DNA from: Photorhabdus bodei
GTDB lineage: Bacteria; Pseudomonadota; Gammaproteobacteria; Enterobacterales; Enterobacteriaceae
DNA length: 33,176 nt
Reading direction: 5' to 3'
Assembly: GCF_003287735.1 (NCBI RefSeq)
Contig: NZ_NSCM01000050.1
Location: forward strand, 1 to 33,176
Position numbers and translations under genes: made by a program. Positions 8,100 to 16,736 of the stretch are shown here, one piece after another (position 1 is the first letter of the stretch; the number at the start of each line of letters is the position of its first letter). The notes under the pieces are model-generated. The model was not told the origin of the DNA. It did no database searches and was given only the letters and a program-made list of their open reading frames with translations.

Positions 8100-9602
8100 A
8101 TGCTATTATTAACAGAAAAAATAGTTTGCTTAAGTCACTATCTGGAAAGTGGTCTGTATGAAAGACAACAGACTATTCGTTTATGTTTGCTAGCTGCATT
8201 GTGTGGAGAAAGTGTTTTTCTACTCGGCCCTCCAGGTATCGCAAAAAGTTTGATAGCCCGACGATTGAAATTTGCGTTTCGTGATGCCAGAGCATTTGAA
8301 TATCTGATGACTCGCTTTTCAACCCCTGAAGAAATTTTCGGCCCTCTTTCTATTCAGGCACTGAAAGAAGAAGGACGTTATCAACGTCTAACCAACGGAT
8401 ATTTACCTGAAACTGAAATTGTCTTCCTTGACGAAATATGGAAAGCCGGTCCGGCAATTCTTAATACCCTACTGACTGCAATTAATGAAAGAAAATTCAG
8501 AAATGGGGATACAGAAGAGAAAATTCCAATGCGATTACTTATAACAGCATCCAATGAGCTACCTGAAGCAGATAACAGTCTGGAGGCACTTTATGACAGA
8601 ATGCTAATTCGTATCTGGCTGGATAAAATTCAAGAAAAAAAGAATTTCCGAGCGTTACTCACTAGCCACAAAAATGAAAATGATAACCCTGTTCCGGCAG
8701 ACATTCAAATAACAAGTGAAGAATTCCATCAATGGCAAAAAGAGGTTGATAAAATAGTTCTACCAGATAGTTGTTTTGATATTATTTATCATCTACGTCA
8801 GCAACTTGATGCAACAGAACATTCACCTTACGTTTCAGACAGGCGCTGGAAGAAAGCCATTCATTTATTACAAGCCAGTGCTTTCTTCAATGGCAGAAAA
8901 GAGATATCACCTCTTGATTTAATATTACTGAAAGATTGCCTGTGGCATGATCTTCACTCTTTTAAATTATTACCCCAATACTTGAATACTCTCATGACCG
9001 AACAGGCATATCGGCAAAGAATATTATCTCAACAAATTGATTCGCTTTATCACCAATGGACTCAAGCCCGTCAGGATAAAAATGATCAGCAGGCGTTAAA
9101 GCTGGAAAAACAAACCAGTCTGTTTGGACGTAAAATACAATATTCGCTACCCGATCATATCAATGAAGAAAAATTGATTCTATTCCTACATACACCTCTT
9201 CATCTCCATGATATTAAAGTCAATTTCATTGAATTGGAAAAAAAAGCGTTGATTATCTGGATAAACAAAGGCAGAGAATTATCAGCCCGTCTGAACGGCA
9301 TTGGTTTTCCACAAAACATAGCAGCCGAAGTTAATTCAGCACATCAGCCAGAAATTTTTGATATCAGCCGCCGTTCATCCACGCTATATTTACCAGATCA
9401 TCAGCATCAGCAAAATGAAGAAAACAACGAGTGGCTGGAAAGATTGGAAAAAGTTAATCAAGAAATTCATCACCAACACCAACTGTTTAATCAGCATCAG
9501 CCATGTCTATTTATTGAAAATCATTGGCTTGCTACGATAGAGCAAAGCTTTATCCAGTTATCAGATAAAATTAAGCAGTTGAAAATAAAAATAGGCAGCT
9601 AA
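8100..9602 (+). CDS. ravA: MoxR-family AAA+ ATPase RavA
   Basis: A MoxR-type AAA+ ATPase that in E. coli works with ViaA, binds the lysine decarboxylase LdcI, and affects respiratory complexes and aminoglycoside sensitivity. It has 500 residues (E. coli 498). Walker A is GPPGIAKS (43-50) and Walker B is VFLDE with D111-E112. Further conserved parts are TRFSTPEEIFGPLS, the sensor-1 stretch ASNELPEADNSLEALYDR and the sensor-2 region SDRRWKKAIHLLQASAFF. The C-terminal third holds the less conserved LARA and triple-helical regions and is Gln/His-rich here. viaA follows after 4 bp. The kup gene found upstream in E. coli is missing. Confidence 0.94.
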   Translation: MLLLTEKIVCLSHYLESGLYERQQTIRLCLLAALCGESVFLLGPPGIAKSLIARRLKFAFRDARAFEYLMTRFSTPEEIFGPLSIQALKEEGRYQRLTNGYLPETEIVFLDEIWKAGPAILNTLLTAINERKFRNGDTEEKIPMRLLITASNELPEADNSLEALYDRMLIRIWLDKIQEKKNFRALLTSHKNENDNPVPADIQITSEEFHQWQKEVDKIVLPDSCFDIIYHLRQQLDATEHSPYVSDRRWKKAIHLLQASAFFNGRKEISPLDLILLKDCLWHDLHSFKLLPQYLNTLMTEQAYRQRILSQQIDSLYHQWTQARQDKNDQQALKLEKQTSLFGRKIQYSLPDHINEEKLILFLHTPLHLHDIKVNFIELEKKALIIWINKGRELSARLNGIGFPQNIAAEVNSAHQPEIFDISRRSSTLYLPDHQHQQNEENNEWLERLEKVNQEIHHQHQLFNQHQPCLFIENHWLATIEQSFIQLSDKIKQLKIKIGS

Positions 9603-9606
9603 TTAA

Positions 9607-11064
9607 ATGATTAGTCTGACAACCCTTGATCTTTTACTGTCAATAAACGAAGGAGAGATGATAGAAGAGATCATATTAACACTTTTAGCTTCACCTCAGT
9701 TAGCTATCTTTTTTGAAAAACATCCTCGCTTGAAACGTGCACTATTAAAAGATATCCCTGGCTGGAAACACGATTTACAGCAAAGGATTAAAGAAGCGCT
9801 CATTCCTGCAACTCTAGCAGAAGAATTTCAGTTATATCAACAAGTACTGTCTGCCAATACAAATCATTTTTACCCTAAACTTCCCGATATTTTAGAAACT
9901 CTGAACCAAATTGAATCCCCTTTTAGTGAAGAAGCACAGAAACTCGCAACCAACACCATTGCTGATTCAAATACACTACAAACCCTATTTATTCAACGAT
10001 GGAGGATCAGTTTGATCCTGCAAACTACAACCTTCCAGAAGCAATTATTGGAGCAAGAAAAAGAGCAATTACTGGCAGAACTGCAACAAAGGCTGACACT
10101 AAGCGGTAATCTTGATCCTGTTTTTAGTGAAAATGATAGGGCAACAGGACGATTATGGGATATGAGCAAAAGTCAGTTAAATCATTCCCAAAATGATAAG
10201 CAGTTATTGATCCGCTATAGTGAATTTCTTCACCAACAGCCGGAACTGAAAAAATTAGCTCAATTACTTGGACGTAGCCAATCTGCAAAATCAAAACCAC
10301 AAGAAAACCATTCTTTCGAACCCGTTACTACAATCGAACGAACACCCGATACCGTTCCTGAACAGATAAATGGTATCGGACAAAGTAATGATATTCTGCG
10401 TCTGTTGCCAATAGAATTAACGATATTAGGAATTGAAGATCTGGAATATGAGTTTTATCGCAAATTAGTGGAAAAAAAACTCCTGACCTATCGCTTACAA
10501 GGTGATAACTGGCGAGAAAAAACAACATTACGGCCAGTCACTCATTATAGCCAGGAAGAAAAACCGCAAGGACCATTTATTATTTGTGTAGATACTTCCG
10601 GTTCTATGGGGAAATTCAATGAAAAATGCGCCAAAGCCTTTTGTCTAGCACTGTTACGCATTGCTCTAGCTGATAATCGCAACTGTCATATCATGCTATT
10701 TACGACAGGAATTGTGCACTATGAATTATCTTCACCAGATGGTCTGGAACAAGCTATTCGTTTTCTCAGCCAAACTTTCAAAGGAGGGACAGATCTCGCT
10801 TTTTGTCTGACAAGCACAATAGAAAAAATGAAAGAAAAATGTTGGAAAAATGCTGATGCTGTTGTTATCTCAGATTTCATTGCTCAGCGTCTGCCGAACT
10901 CACTAATCCATCAGATAAAAAATCTGCAACTGCATCAGCAACACCGCTTCCATGCGGTCTCCATGTCCCAATATGGTAAGCCCGATATTATGCGGATATT
11001 CGATCATATCTGGCACTTTGATACCGGACTTAAAAGCCGTTTACTGCGAAAATGGCGTCACTAA
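9607..11064 (+). CDS. viaA: VWA-domain protein ViaA, partner of RavA
   Basis: Partner of RavA that stimulates its ATPase activity in E. coli. It has 485 residues (E. coli 483): a long helical N-terminal region, then a von Willebrand A domain from about residue 320. The metal-ion-dependent adhesion motif is complete: DTSGSMG starts at D329 with S331 and S333, then a Thr in KGGTDLAFCL and an Asp in VVISDFI. It lies 4 bp after ravA and is surely cotranscribed. It converges on asnA with only 6 bp between the stops and no obvious terminator. Confidence 0.94.
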   Translation: MISLTTLDLLLSINEGEMIEEIILTLLASPQLAIFFEKHPRLKRALLKDIPGWKHDLQQRIKEALIPATLAEEFQLYQQVLSANTNHFYPKLPDILETLNQIESPFSEEAQKLATNTIADSNTLQTLFIQRWRISLILQTTTFQKQLLEQEKEQLLAELQQRLTLSGNLDPVFSENDRATGRLWDMSKSQLNHSQNDKQLLIRYSEFLHQQPELKKLAQLLGRSQSAKSKPQENHSFEPVTTIERTPDTVPEQINGIGQSNDILRLLPIELTILGIEDLEYEFYRKLVEKKLLTYRLQGDNWREKTTLRPVTHYSQEEKPQGPFIICVDTSGSMGKFNEKCAKAFCLALLRIALADNRNCHIMLFTTGIVHYELSSPDGLEQAIRFLSQTFKGGTDLAFCLTSTIEKMKEKCWKNADAVVISDFIAQRLPNSLIHQIKNLQLHQQHRFHAVSMSQYGKPDIMRIFDHIWHFDTGLKSRLLRKWRH

Positions 11065-11070
11065 CTTGAA

Positions 11071-12063
11071 TCAAAGCATATCTTCTACAGTTTCGCGTAC
11101 TTCAGGTGACCAGATACTGCACTGAACTTGACCAATGTGTTTCATTTGCAGCAGTAACATCACTAAACGGGATTGACCAATACCGCCACCAATAGACTGC
11201 GGCATGTCGCCTTTGAGTAACGCTTGATGCCAATCATATTGTAAACGCTCTTCATCACTAGTCAGTGCTAACTGACGCTCCAATGCTTCTGCATCAACAC
11301 GGATACCCATAGAAGAGATCTCAAACGCATCCTCCAAAACAGGGTTCCAGACAATGATGTCGCCGTTTAGACCAACAAAACCATCGCTGTTTGGTGTCGT
11401 CCAGTCATCATAATCAGGCGCACGCACATCATGAGATTGACCATCAGATAATTTCGCACCAATACCAATGAGGAAAACAGCACCTAATTCTTTAGCAATA
11501 GCACGTTCACGGCCTTTTGCATCCAGATCCGGATAACGGCTTAGAAGCGTTTCGCTATGAACAAAGTGAATTTGATCTGGCAGGAACGGTGCCAGACCAA
11601 ACTCTTTGCTGACAGCTTTTTCTGTTTCTTTTATTGCTTCGTAAATTTTACCTACTGTCTGTTTAAGATAAGCAAGTGAGCGTTGCCCATCTCCCATCAC
11701 TTTTTCCCAATCCCATTGATCAACATAAACAGAGTGAATTGGTGTTAAGCGATCCTCATCTGGACGCAATGCTTTCATGTGAGTGTAAAGCCCTTGTTCA
11801 GGCTGAAAGCCAAAACGACCCAGTGTCTTACGTTTCCATTTAGCCAACGAATGTACTACTTCGAAAGTTGAATCCGGTAAAGTTTTTACTTTTACCTGAA
11901 CAGCTTTTTCATGGCCGGACAAGTTGTCCTGAATACCATCTCCCAAACAACTTAGGATTGGCCCCTGTACTTCAATCAGACCCAGTTTGCTTTCCAGCAA
12001 ACGGGAAAAGAAGGATTTCACAAAACTGATTTGTTGCTGCTTTTCAATAAACGACTTTTTCAT
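11071..12063 (-). CDS. asnA: Aspartate-ammonia ligase AsnA
   Basis: Ammonia-dependent asparagine synthetase: L-aspartate, ammonia and ATP give asparagine, AMP and pyrophosphate. Starting at the ATG at 12063 (MKKSFIEKQQQISFVKSFFS) it has 330 residues, the E. coli length; the frame is open for 26 more codons upstream but those residues are not conserved. Class II tRNA-synthetase-like segments are visible: DQWDWEKVMGDG, HFVHSETLLSRYPDLDAKGR, VWNPVLEDAFEISSMGIRVD and the end SIGGGIGQSRLVMLLLQ. It is divergent from asnC, whose product activates it in E. coli when asparagine is scarce. Confidence 0.96.
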   Translation of the reverse strand: MKKSFIEKQQQISFVKSFFSRLLESKLGLIEVQGPILSCLGDGIQDNLSGHEKAVQVKVKTLPDSTFEVVHSLAKWKRKTLGRFGFQPEQGLYTHMKALRPDEDRLTPIHSVYVDQWDWEKVMGDGQRSLAYLKQTVGKIYEAIKETEKAVSKEFGLAPFLPDQIHFVHSETLLSRYPDLDAKGRERAIAKELGAVFLIGIGAKLSDGQSHDVRAPDYDDWTTPNSDGFVGLNGDIIVWNPVLEDAFEISSMGIRVDAEALERQLALTSDEERLQYDWHQALLKGDMPQSIGGGIGQSRLVMLLLQMKHIGQVQCSIWSPEVRETVEDML

Positions 12064-12229
12064 AATGTTATTCTCTAATTTTTTAGGTGGCCCTGATGTC
12101 CTGTTGGAAACATTAAGCAATAAAATGAGGGATAAATTCAATATACTTTAATAAAAATAGACTTTATGATTCATAAAATTCATTTTTAAGATTAAAAAAA
12201 TGAAAATTCCTTAAAAAAAGGGGCTGGAA

Positions 12230-12691
12230 ATGGCAGAAATTTATCAGATCGACAATCTAGACCGTGACATACTTCACGCTTTAATGGACAACGCACGTAC
12301 ACCTTATGCCGAACTAGCAAAGAAATTTGCTGTCAGTCCGGGAACAATTCACGTTCGCGTGGAAAAAATGAAGCAAGCAGGAATCATTACCGGTACCAGA
12401 GTCGATATCAGCACAAAACAACTTGGTTATGATGTGTGTTGCTTTATTGGCATTATTCTTAAGAGTGCTAAAGATTACCCATCAGCTCTGAAAAAACTAG
12501 ACAACCTGGATGAAGTAGTTGAGGTTTATTACACAACAGGCCACTACAGTATCTTTATTAAAGTTATGTGCCGTTCAATTGAATCCCTTCAAGATGTACT
12601 TATCAACAAAATACAAACTATCGATGAAATTCAATCAACAGAAACCCTGATCTCCTTACAAAACCCGATCATGCGAACAATCAAGCCATAA
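12230..12691 (+). CDS. asnC: Lrp/AsnC-family regulator AsnC
   Basis: Founding member of the AsnC/Lrp family: activates asnA and represses itself, with asparagine as effector, in E. coli. It has 153 residues (E. coli 152). The helix-turn-helix is in the N-terminal third (YAELAKKFAVSPGTIHVRVE), followed by KMKQAGIITG and a RAM ligand-binding domain with DEVVEVYYTTGHYSIFIKV, and it ends QNPIMRTIKP as in E. coli. The 166-bp gap to asnA must hold both divergent promoters. It is AT-rich and I could not place them firmly. Confidence 0.96.
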   Translation: MAEIYQIDNLDRDILHALMDNARTPYAELAKKFAVSPGTIHVRVEKMKQAGIITGTRVDISTKQLGYDVCCFIGIILKSAKDYPSALKKLDNLDEVVEVYYTTGHYSIFIKVMCRSIESLQDVLINKIQTIDEIQSTETLISLQNPIMRTIKP

Positions 12692-12713
12692 AATAAAATT
12701 TGTTATAACCATA

Positions 12714-12753
12714 TTATCCACAGGTAGATCCCAATAGATTCACAGCGTACAAT
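12714..12753 (+). promoter_or_regulatory. mioC promoter with DnaA box
   Basis: A consensus DnaA box TTATCCACA (12714-12722) sits just upstream of a weak -35 (TAGATC, 12725-12730), a 17-bp spacer and a -10 TACAAT (12748-12753). The layout equals the E. coli mioC promoter, which DnaA represses. Transcription from here runs into oriC. Confidence 0.85.
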
Positions 12754-12782
12754 AGCGGCTCTTGAAATCTGTTGGGATCACT

Positions 12783-13223
12783 ATGGCCACTATTACCTTA
12801 ATCAGCGGCAGCACGATGGGCAGTGCTGAATACGTAGCTGAACATATGGCTGAAATTCTGGAAGATGCTGGTTTTTCCACTAAAATGCTACATGGCCCCT
12901 CTTTAGATGAACTTCCCCAAGAAGGAATCTGGCTAGTCGTCACATCTACACATGGAGCAGGAGAATTGCCAGAAAATATACAACCATTGGCCGCAGAAAT
13001 TTCTGACCAAAAACCTGATCTCAGCAAGGTCACGTTTGGTGCTGTTGGCCTTGGTAGTTCCGAATACGATACTTTTTGCGGTGCAATAAGATCATTTGAC
13101 CAACTATTGATAGAAAATGGTGCTAAACGTCTCGGTGATCGTCTGGAAATTGACATTCAACAACATGAGATCCCCGAAGATCCAGCAGAAGAATGGGTTA
13201 AAAATTGGGCAAACTCACTCTAA
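12783..13223 (+). CDS. mioC: Flavodoxin-like protein MioC
   Basis: A small FMN-binding flavodoxin-fold protein; the E. coli protein was reported to support biotin synthase in vitro. From the ATG at 12783 it has 146 residues. Upstream in-frame TTG at 12762 is rejected because MATITLISGSTMGSAEY matches the family start. The FMN phosphate loop is SGSTMGSAEY (8-17), then THGAGELPENI, FGAVGLGSSEYDTFCGA (flavin-binding loops) and IPEDPAEEWVKNW at the end. The gene points into oriC, as in E. coli. Confidence 0.95.
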   Translation: MATITLISGSTMGSAEYVAEHMAEILEDAGFSTKMLHGPSLDELPQEGIWLVVTSTHGAGELPENIQPLAAEISDQKPDLSKVTFGAVGLGSSEYDTFCGAIRSFDQLLIENGAKRLGDRLEIDIQQHEIPEDPAEEWVKNWANSL

Positions 13224-13248
13224 TAAGAACAAAAAAACAGCAAACGAT

Positions 13249-13257
13249 TGTGGATAA
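13249..13257 (-). promoter_or_regulatory. DnaA box at the mioC side (R4-like)
   Basis: TGTGGATAA is the exact complement of the strong consensus TTATCCACA. It lies furthest from the unwinding element, next to mioC, matching the E. coli high-affinity R4 box in place and strength. Confidence 0.85.
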
Positions 13258-13428
13258 CTTATCTAAAAAGCCGGGGTTAACCCGTAGTTATCCATAGTAT
13301 AACTATATGACAATGATCACCCTGTGAATAACTACCGATTTAGATCCCAGCTTATACCTTGTGGGATCACGGATCATTCACAACAAATGATCCTTTACAG
13401 CTTTATGATCTTTCTAAGGAAAAACAAC

Positions 13429-13437
13429 TTATCCACA
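13429..13437 (+). promoter_or_regulatory. DnaA box next to the unwinding element (R1-like)
   Basis: TTATCCACA, exact consensus, 9 bp before the first AT-rich repeat. The place and orientation match R1, the high-affinity box that anchors DnaA beside the unwinding element in E. coli. Confidence 0.9.
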
Positions 13438-13446
13438 AAAGATCAT

Positions 13447-13500
13447 GATCCTAATAAAAGATCTAATAAACAGATCTTTAAATAAAAAAGATCTTCTTTT
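13447..13500. other. DNA unwinding element with three GATC-bounded repeats
   Basis: Three AT-rich repeats share their GATC ends: 13447-13463, 13460-13476 and 13473-13493. They correspond to the R, M and L 13-mers of E. coli oriC. Outside the GATC and neighbouring bases they are almost only A and T. Confidence 0.88.
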
Positions 13501-13522
13501 AATTACCGGTGATCTCACCCAC

Positions 13523-13551
13523 TTGGTCTATCACCGAAACTTGAGTAGAAT
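13523..13551 (+). promoter_or_regulatory. Probable mnmG (gidA) promoter
   Basis: TTGGTC (13523-13528) and TAGAAT (13546-13551) are 17 bp apart, 52 bp before the mnmG start. The E. coli gidA promoter has the same place, and its transcription helps open oriC. A 7-bp inverted repeat (CGGTGAT at 13507-13513, ATCACCG at 13530-13536) straddles the -35. Confidence 0.6.
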
Positions 13552-13603
13552 TCTCCTCCCTTAATGCAACACTGAGCATTTTTATAACTAAAGGTTCATC
13601 ACC

Positions 13604-15493
13604 ATGTTTTATCCAGAACAATTTGACGTCATCATTATCGGTGGTGGTCATGCCGGTACCGAAGCGGCTATGGCAGCCGCTCGTATGGGCCGTCAAACCT
13701 TATTGCTGACCCACAATATTGACACTTTGGGCCAAATGTCATGTAACCCAGCCATTGGTGGGATCGGTAAAGGGCATCTGGTTAAAGAAATTGATGCGCT
13801 TGGTGGCTTAATGGCTAAAGCAACTGACCAAGCTGGTATCCAATTCAGAACTTTAAATGCCAGTAAAGGGCCCGCAGTTCGTGCAACACGTGCCCAAGCG
13901 GATAGGGTTCTCTATCGTCAAGCTATACGCATGGCATTGGAAAACCAACCTAATCTAATGATCTTCCAACAACCTGTAGAAGATCTCATTGTTGAAAATG
14001 ACACAGTTACTGGCGCAGTGACACGCATGGGCCTTAAGTTCAGAGCTAAAGCTGTTGTTTTAACTGTAGGAACATTTCTTGACGGTAAAATCCACATTGG
14101 TTTGGAAAACTATAGTGGTGGAAGGGCTGGTGATCCCCCTGCTATTTCGTTGGCACAGCGCTTACGTGAGTTGCCTTTACGTGTAAACAGATTGAAAACA
14201 GGAACACCACCACGTATTGATGCTAGAACTATTGATTTTAGTCAGTTAACACAACAACTAGGTGATTATCCAACGCCAGTATTCTCTTTCCTTGGAAATG
14301 TGAAACAACATCCACAACAAATACCGTGTTACATCACCCATACGAATGAAAAAACCCACGATGTAATCCGCAATAATCTGGATCGTAGCCCAATGTATAC
14401 GGGGATCATTGAAGGGATCGGTCCTCGCTATTGTCCTTCAATCGAAGATAAAGTCATGCGTTTTGCGGATCGTGATGCTCACCAGATTTTCCTTGAACCT
14501 GAAGGATTGACTAGCAATGAAATCTATCCAAATGGTATTTCTACTAGCTTACCATTTGACGTACAGATGCAAATTGTTCACTCCATGAAAGGAATGGAAA
14601 ATGCTCGCATTATTCGTCCTGGTTATGCAATAGAATACGATTTCTTCGATCCAAGAGATCTAAAACAAACATTAGAAAGTAAATTTATCCACGGTCTATT
14701 TTTTGCTGGACAAATCAACGGCACGACGGGTTATGAAGAAGCTGCTGCTCAAGGACTCTTGGCAGGCCTTAATGCAGCTCGTTACGCTTCAGAAGAAGAA
14801 AGTTGGTTCCCTCGCCGTGATCAAGCTTATATTGGCGTTTTAGTTGACGATTTATGTACTTTAGGGACTAAAGAACCATACCGTATGTTTACTTCTAGAG
14901 CCGAGTATCGCTTGATGCTACGTGAAGATAATGCAGACCTGCGTTTAACAGAAAAAGGCCATGAGTTAGGGTTGGTAGATGATTCACGTTGGGAACATTA
15001 TTGCCGTAAAGTGGAAATGGTTGAACAAGAACGCCAACGTTTACGTAATATTTGGATTCACCCTAATTCAAATAATCTTGATGACATAAACAATATATTG
15101 AAAATGCCATTGTCGAAAGAGGCTAATGGTGAAGATCTACTGCGTCGTCCTGAAATGAACTATGAACTTTTGACTTCATTGCCTCTGTTTTCTCCAGGTC
15201 TTGAAGAACCACAAGCCGCTGATCAAGTTGAAATTCAGGTCAAATATGAGGGATATATTGCCCGCCAGCAGGAAGAAATCGAAAAACAGCTACGTAATGA
15301 AAACACATCATTACCGGTTGATCTCGATTACCGCCAAATTAGTGGTCTTTCCAATGAAGTTATCGCTAAACTCAATGATCATAAACCGAGTTCAATTGGT
15401 CAGGCTTCACGTATTTCAGGAGTAACACCTGCGGCCATTTCAATTTTACTTGTGTGGTTGAAAAAACAAGGATTATTGCGCCGCAGTGCTTGA
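13604..15493 (+). CDS. mnmG: tRNA uridine-5-carboxymethylaminomethyl modification enzyme MnmG
   Basis: FAD-dependent enzyme that, with the GTPase MnmE, adds the carboxymethylaminomethyl group to U34 of certain tRNAs, with methylenetetrahydrofolate and NADH. It has 629 residues, the E. coli length. The N-terminal Rossmann FAD motif is IIGGGHAG (up to residue 18), followed by the family signatures SCNPAIGGIGKGHLVKEIDA, GRAGDPPAISLA and RLKTGTPPRID. The segments GQINGTTGYEEAAAQGL and LGTKEPYRMFTSRAEYRL are in the second half, and the MnmE- and tRNA-binding C-terminal helical domain is complete. It reads away from oriC and is followed by rsmG after 13 bp. Confidence 0.97.
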   Translation: MFYPEQFDVIIIGGGHAGTEAAMAAARMGRQTLLLTHNIDTLGQMSCNPAIGGIGKGHLVKEIDALGGLMAKATDQAGIQFRTLNASKGPAVRATRAQADRVLYRQAIRMALENQPNLMIFQQPVEDLIVENDTVTGAVTRMGLKFRAKAVVLTVGTFLDGKIHIGLENYSGGRAGDPPAISLAQRLRELPLRVNRLKTGTPPRIDARTIDFSQLTQQLGDYPTPVFSFLGNVKQHPQQIPCYITHTNEKTHDVIRNNLDRSPMYTGIIEGIGPRYCPSIEDKVMRFADRDAHQIFLEPEGLTSNEIYPNGISTSLPFDVQMQIVHSMKGMENARIIRPGYAIEYDFFDPRDLKQTLESKFIHGLFFAGQINGTTGYEEAAAQGLLAGLNAARYASEEESWFPRRDQAYIGVLVDDLCTLGTKEPYRMFTSRAEYRLMLREDNADLRLTEKGHELGLVDDSRWEHYCRKVEMVEQERQRLRNIWIHPNSNNLDDINNILKMPLSKEANGEDLLRRPEMNYELLTSLPLFSPGLEEPQAADQVEIQVKYEGYIARQQEEIEKQLRNENTSLPVDLDYRQISGLSNEVIAKLNDHKPSSIGQASRISGVTPAAISILLVWLKKQGLLRRSA

Positions 15494-15506
15494 GAGGATC
15501 TTGATT

Positions 15507-16127
15507 ATGCTTAACAAACTAGAATTGTTGCTGACCAAAGCAGGAATAGAATTGTCACTACAGCAAAAACAGCAGCTTATAGCCTATGTTGATATGCTCA
15601 ATAAGTGGAATAAAGCTTACAATCTCACGTCGGTACGTGAGCCAGAGCAAATGCTGGTGCGTCATATCATGGACAGTATTGTTGTCAGCCCTTATTTGCA
15701 AGGTCATCGTTTTATCGATGTGGGCACAGGTCCAGGGTTGCCAGGTATTCCGTTAGCTATTGTTCGTCCAGATTCTCATTTCACATTGCTGGATAGTTTA
15801 GGTAAAAGGGCGAGATTTTTGCGTCAGGTTCAGCATGAACTTGATTTGGTAAATATTGAACCAGTGCAAAGCAGGGTTGAAGCGTATTCTTCTGAACCAC
15901 CTTTTGATGGCGTAATAAGCCGTGCTTTTGCTTCGTTACAAGATATGGTCTCTTGGTGCAGTCATTTGCCTGAGCCTATTCATGGACGTTTCTATGCACT
16001 TAAAGGTGTGCTTCCAGAAGAGGAGCTGACTATGTTGCCTTTGGGAATTTCTATCGATTCGGTTATTAAATTAGATGTTCCTGAACTGGAAGGGCAACGT
16101 CATTTGGTTATCCTTAAATCAAACTGA
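15507..16127 (+). CDS. rsmG: 16S rRNA (guanine527-N7)-methyltransferase RsmG
   Basis: SAM-dependent methylation of G527 in 16S rRNA; loss gives low-level streptomycin resistance in E. coli. The ATG at 15507 gives 206 residues starting MLNKLELLLTKAG, as in the family; the frame is open 7 codons further up but that would overlap mnmG. The SAM-binding motif is FIDVGTGPGLPGIPLAI, followed by LLDSLGKRARFLRQVQHEL and GVISRAFASLQDMVSW. It is 13 bp after mnmG and probably in the same transcript. Confidence 0.96.
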   Translation: MLNKLELLLTKAGIELSLQQKQQLIAYVDMLNKWNKAYNLTSVREPEQMLVRHIMDSIVVSPYLQGHRFIDVGTGPGLPGIPLAIVRPDSHFTLLDSLGKRARFLRQVQHELDLVNIEPVQSRVEAYSSEPPFDGVISRAFASLQDMVSWCSHLPEPIHGRFYALKGVLPEEELTMLPLGISIDSVIKLDVPELEGQRHLVILKSN

Positions 16128-16471
16128 TTTTGTTATTTGTCAATAAAGTTATAAATAATTAGTGATGTTGAGCACAATTATACGGTAGTCAGCATCGTTA
16201 ATTATGGTTTGCCTCGTTTCAGCTTTAATTTACCGAGTTATTACATAAAAATAACGTTATCTTGATATTAAGATAGTTGAACCTTTAAAAATCAGATAAA
16301 GCGTTTTTTCATCAGATTCACTTTTTTAAACTAGCTAAAAATTAGCTTGGTGATTTAAGTCATAATATAATCACTCTTTTGTATAGAATTAAATTAACCA
16401 ATTGATTTTATTATTAATATATTTTATTTTTATTTATTGTGAATGTTAAATATAATTAACAAATGAAAAAT

Positions 16472-16493
16472 TTATGTGATTTAAATCACATTT
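16472..16493. promoter_or_regulatory. CRP-type binding site upstream of the atp operon
   Basis: TGTGATTTAAATCACA (16475-16490) fits the CRP consensus TGTGA-N6-TCACA exactly and is a full palindrome, with T/A-rich flanks as preferred. It is centred about 150 bp upstream of the atp -10 box, too far for a simple class I or II arrangement at that promoter. An undetected nearer promoter or another regulator with a similar site is possible. Confidence 0.6.
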
Positions 16494-16607
16494 AAGTCTG
16501 AAATGTATGAAATTATTAAAAACAAGAAATCAGGACAATCATTAGCTTGCAATCTGGCACTAAAATAAAAAATTTAAATAATTGTTCACCTTTTCGCTAC
16601 TTATGGA

Positions 16608-16635
16608 TTGAATTCATTTTGGTGGCCCGTATAAT
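16608..16635 (+). promoter_or_regulatory. atp operon promoter
   Basis: TTGAAT (16608-16613), 16-bp spacer, perfect TATAAT (16630-16635). It lies about 100 bp before atpI, the place of the main atp promoter in enterobacteria. Confidence 0.75.
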
Positions 16636-16736
16636 TTGCACGTTTTTGTCACTTGACACTCTTAAGCAAAGGCAGTTTTATACAACATTTAGCAAAACCT
16701 GATATGCAAGGCGTACAAGGGGAGAAAACAAAAGTC

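Larger units (their letters stand above)
13224..13514. other. Chromosomal replication origin oriC
   Basis: The region between mioC and mnmG has all hallmarks of an enterobacterial oriC, in the mirror orientation to the usual E. coli drawing. From left to right it has consensus or near-consensus DnaA boxes at 13249-13257 (TGTGGATAA), 13288-13296 (TTATCCATA), 13323-13331 (TGTGAATAA), 13374-13382 (TCATTCACA, like R5M) and 13429-13437 (TTATCCACA, like R1), then the AT-rich unwinding element. Twelve GATC Dam/SeqA sites lie between 13315 and 13514. The left limit is arbitrary. IHF and Fis sites were not placed with confidence. Confidence 0.95.
16128..16736. other. rsmG-atpI intergenic regulatory region
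   Basis: A 609-bp AT-rich stretch without a gene. It contains an imperfect 8-bp inverted repeat (GATGTTGA at about 16163, TCAGCATC at about 16190) without a T-run, a perfect CRP-type palindrome (16472-16493) and the atp promoter (16608-16635). No reading frame with a recognisable product was seen on either strand. Confidence 0.7.

Noticed and set aside
12762..12783. TTG start for mioC seven codons upstream
   Set aside because: The added residues are not conserved, and the ATG at 12783 matches the family start.
16163..16197. Terminator for rsmG
   Set aside because: The imperfect stem has a long loop and no T-run, so it does not qualify as an intrinsic terminator.
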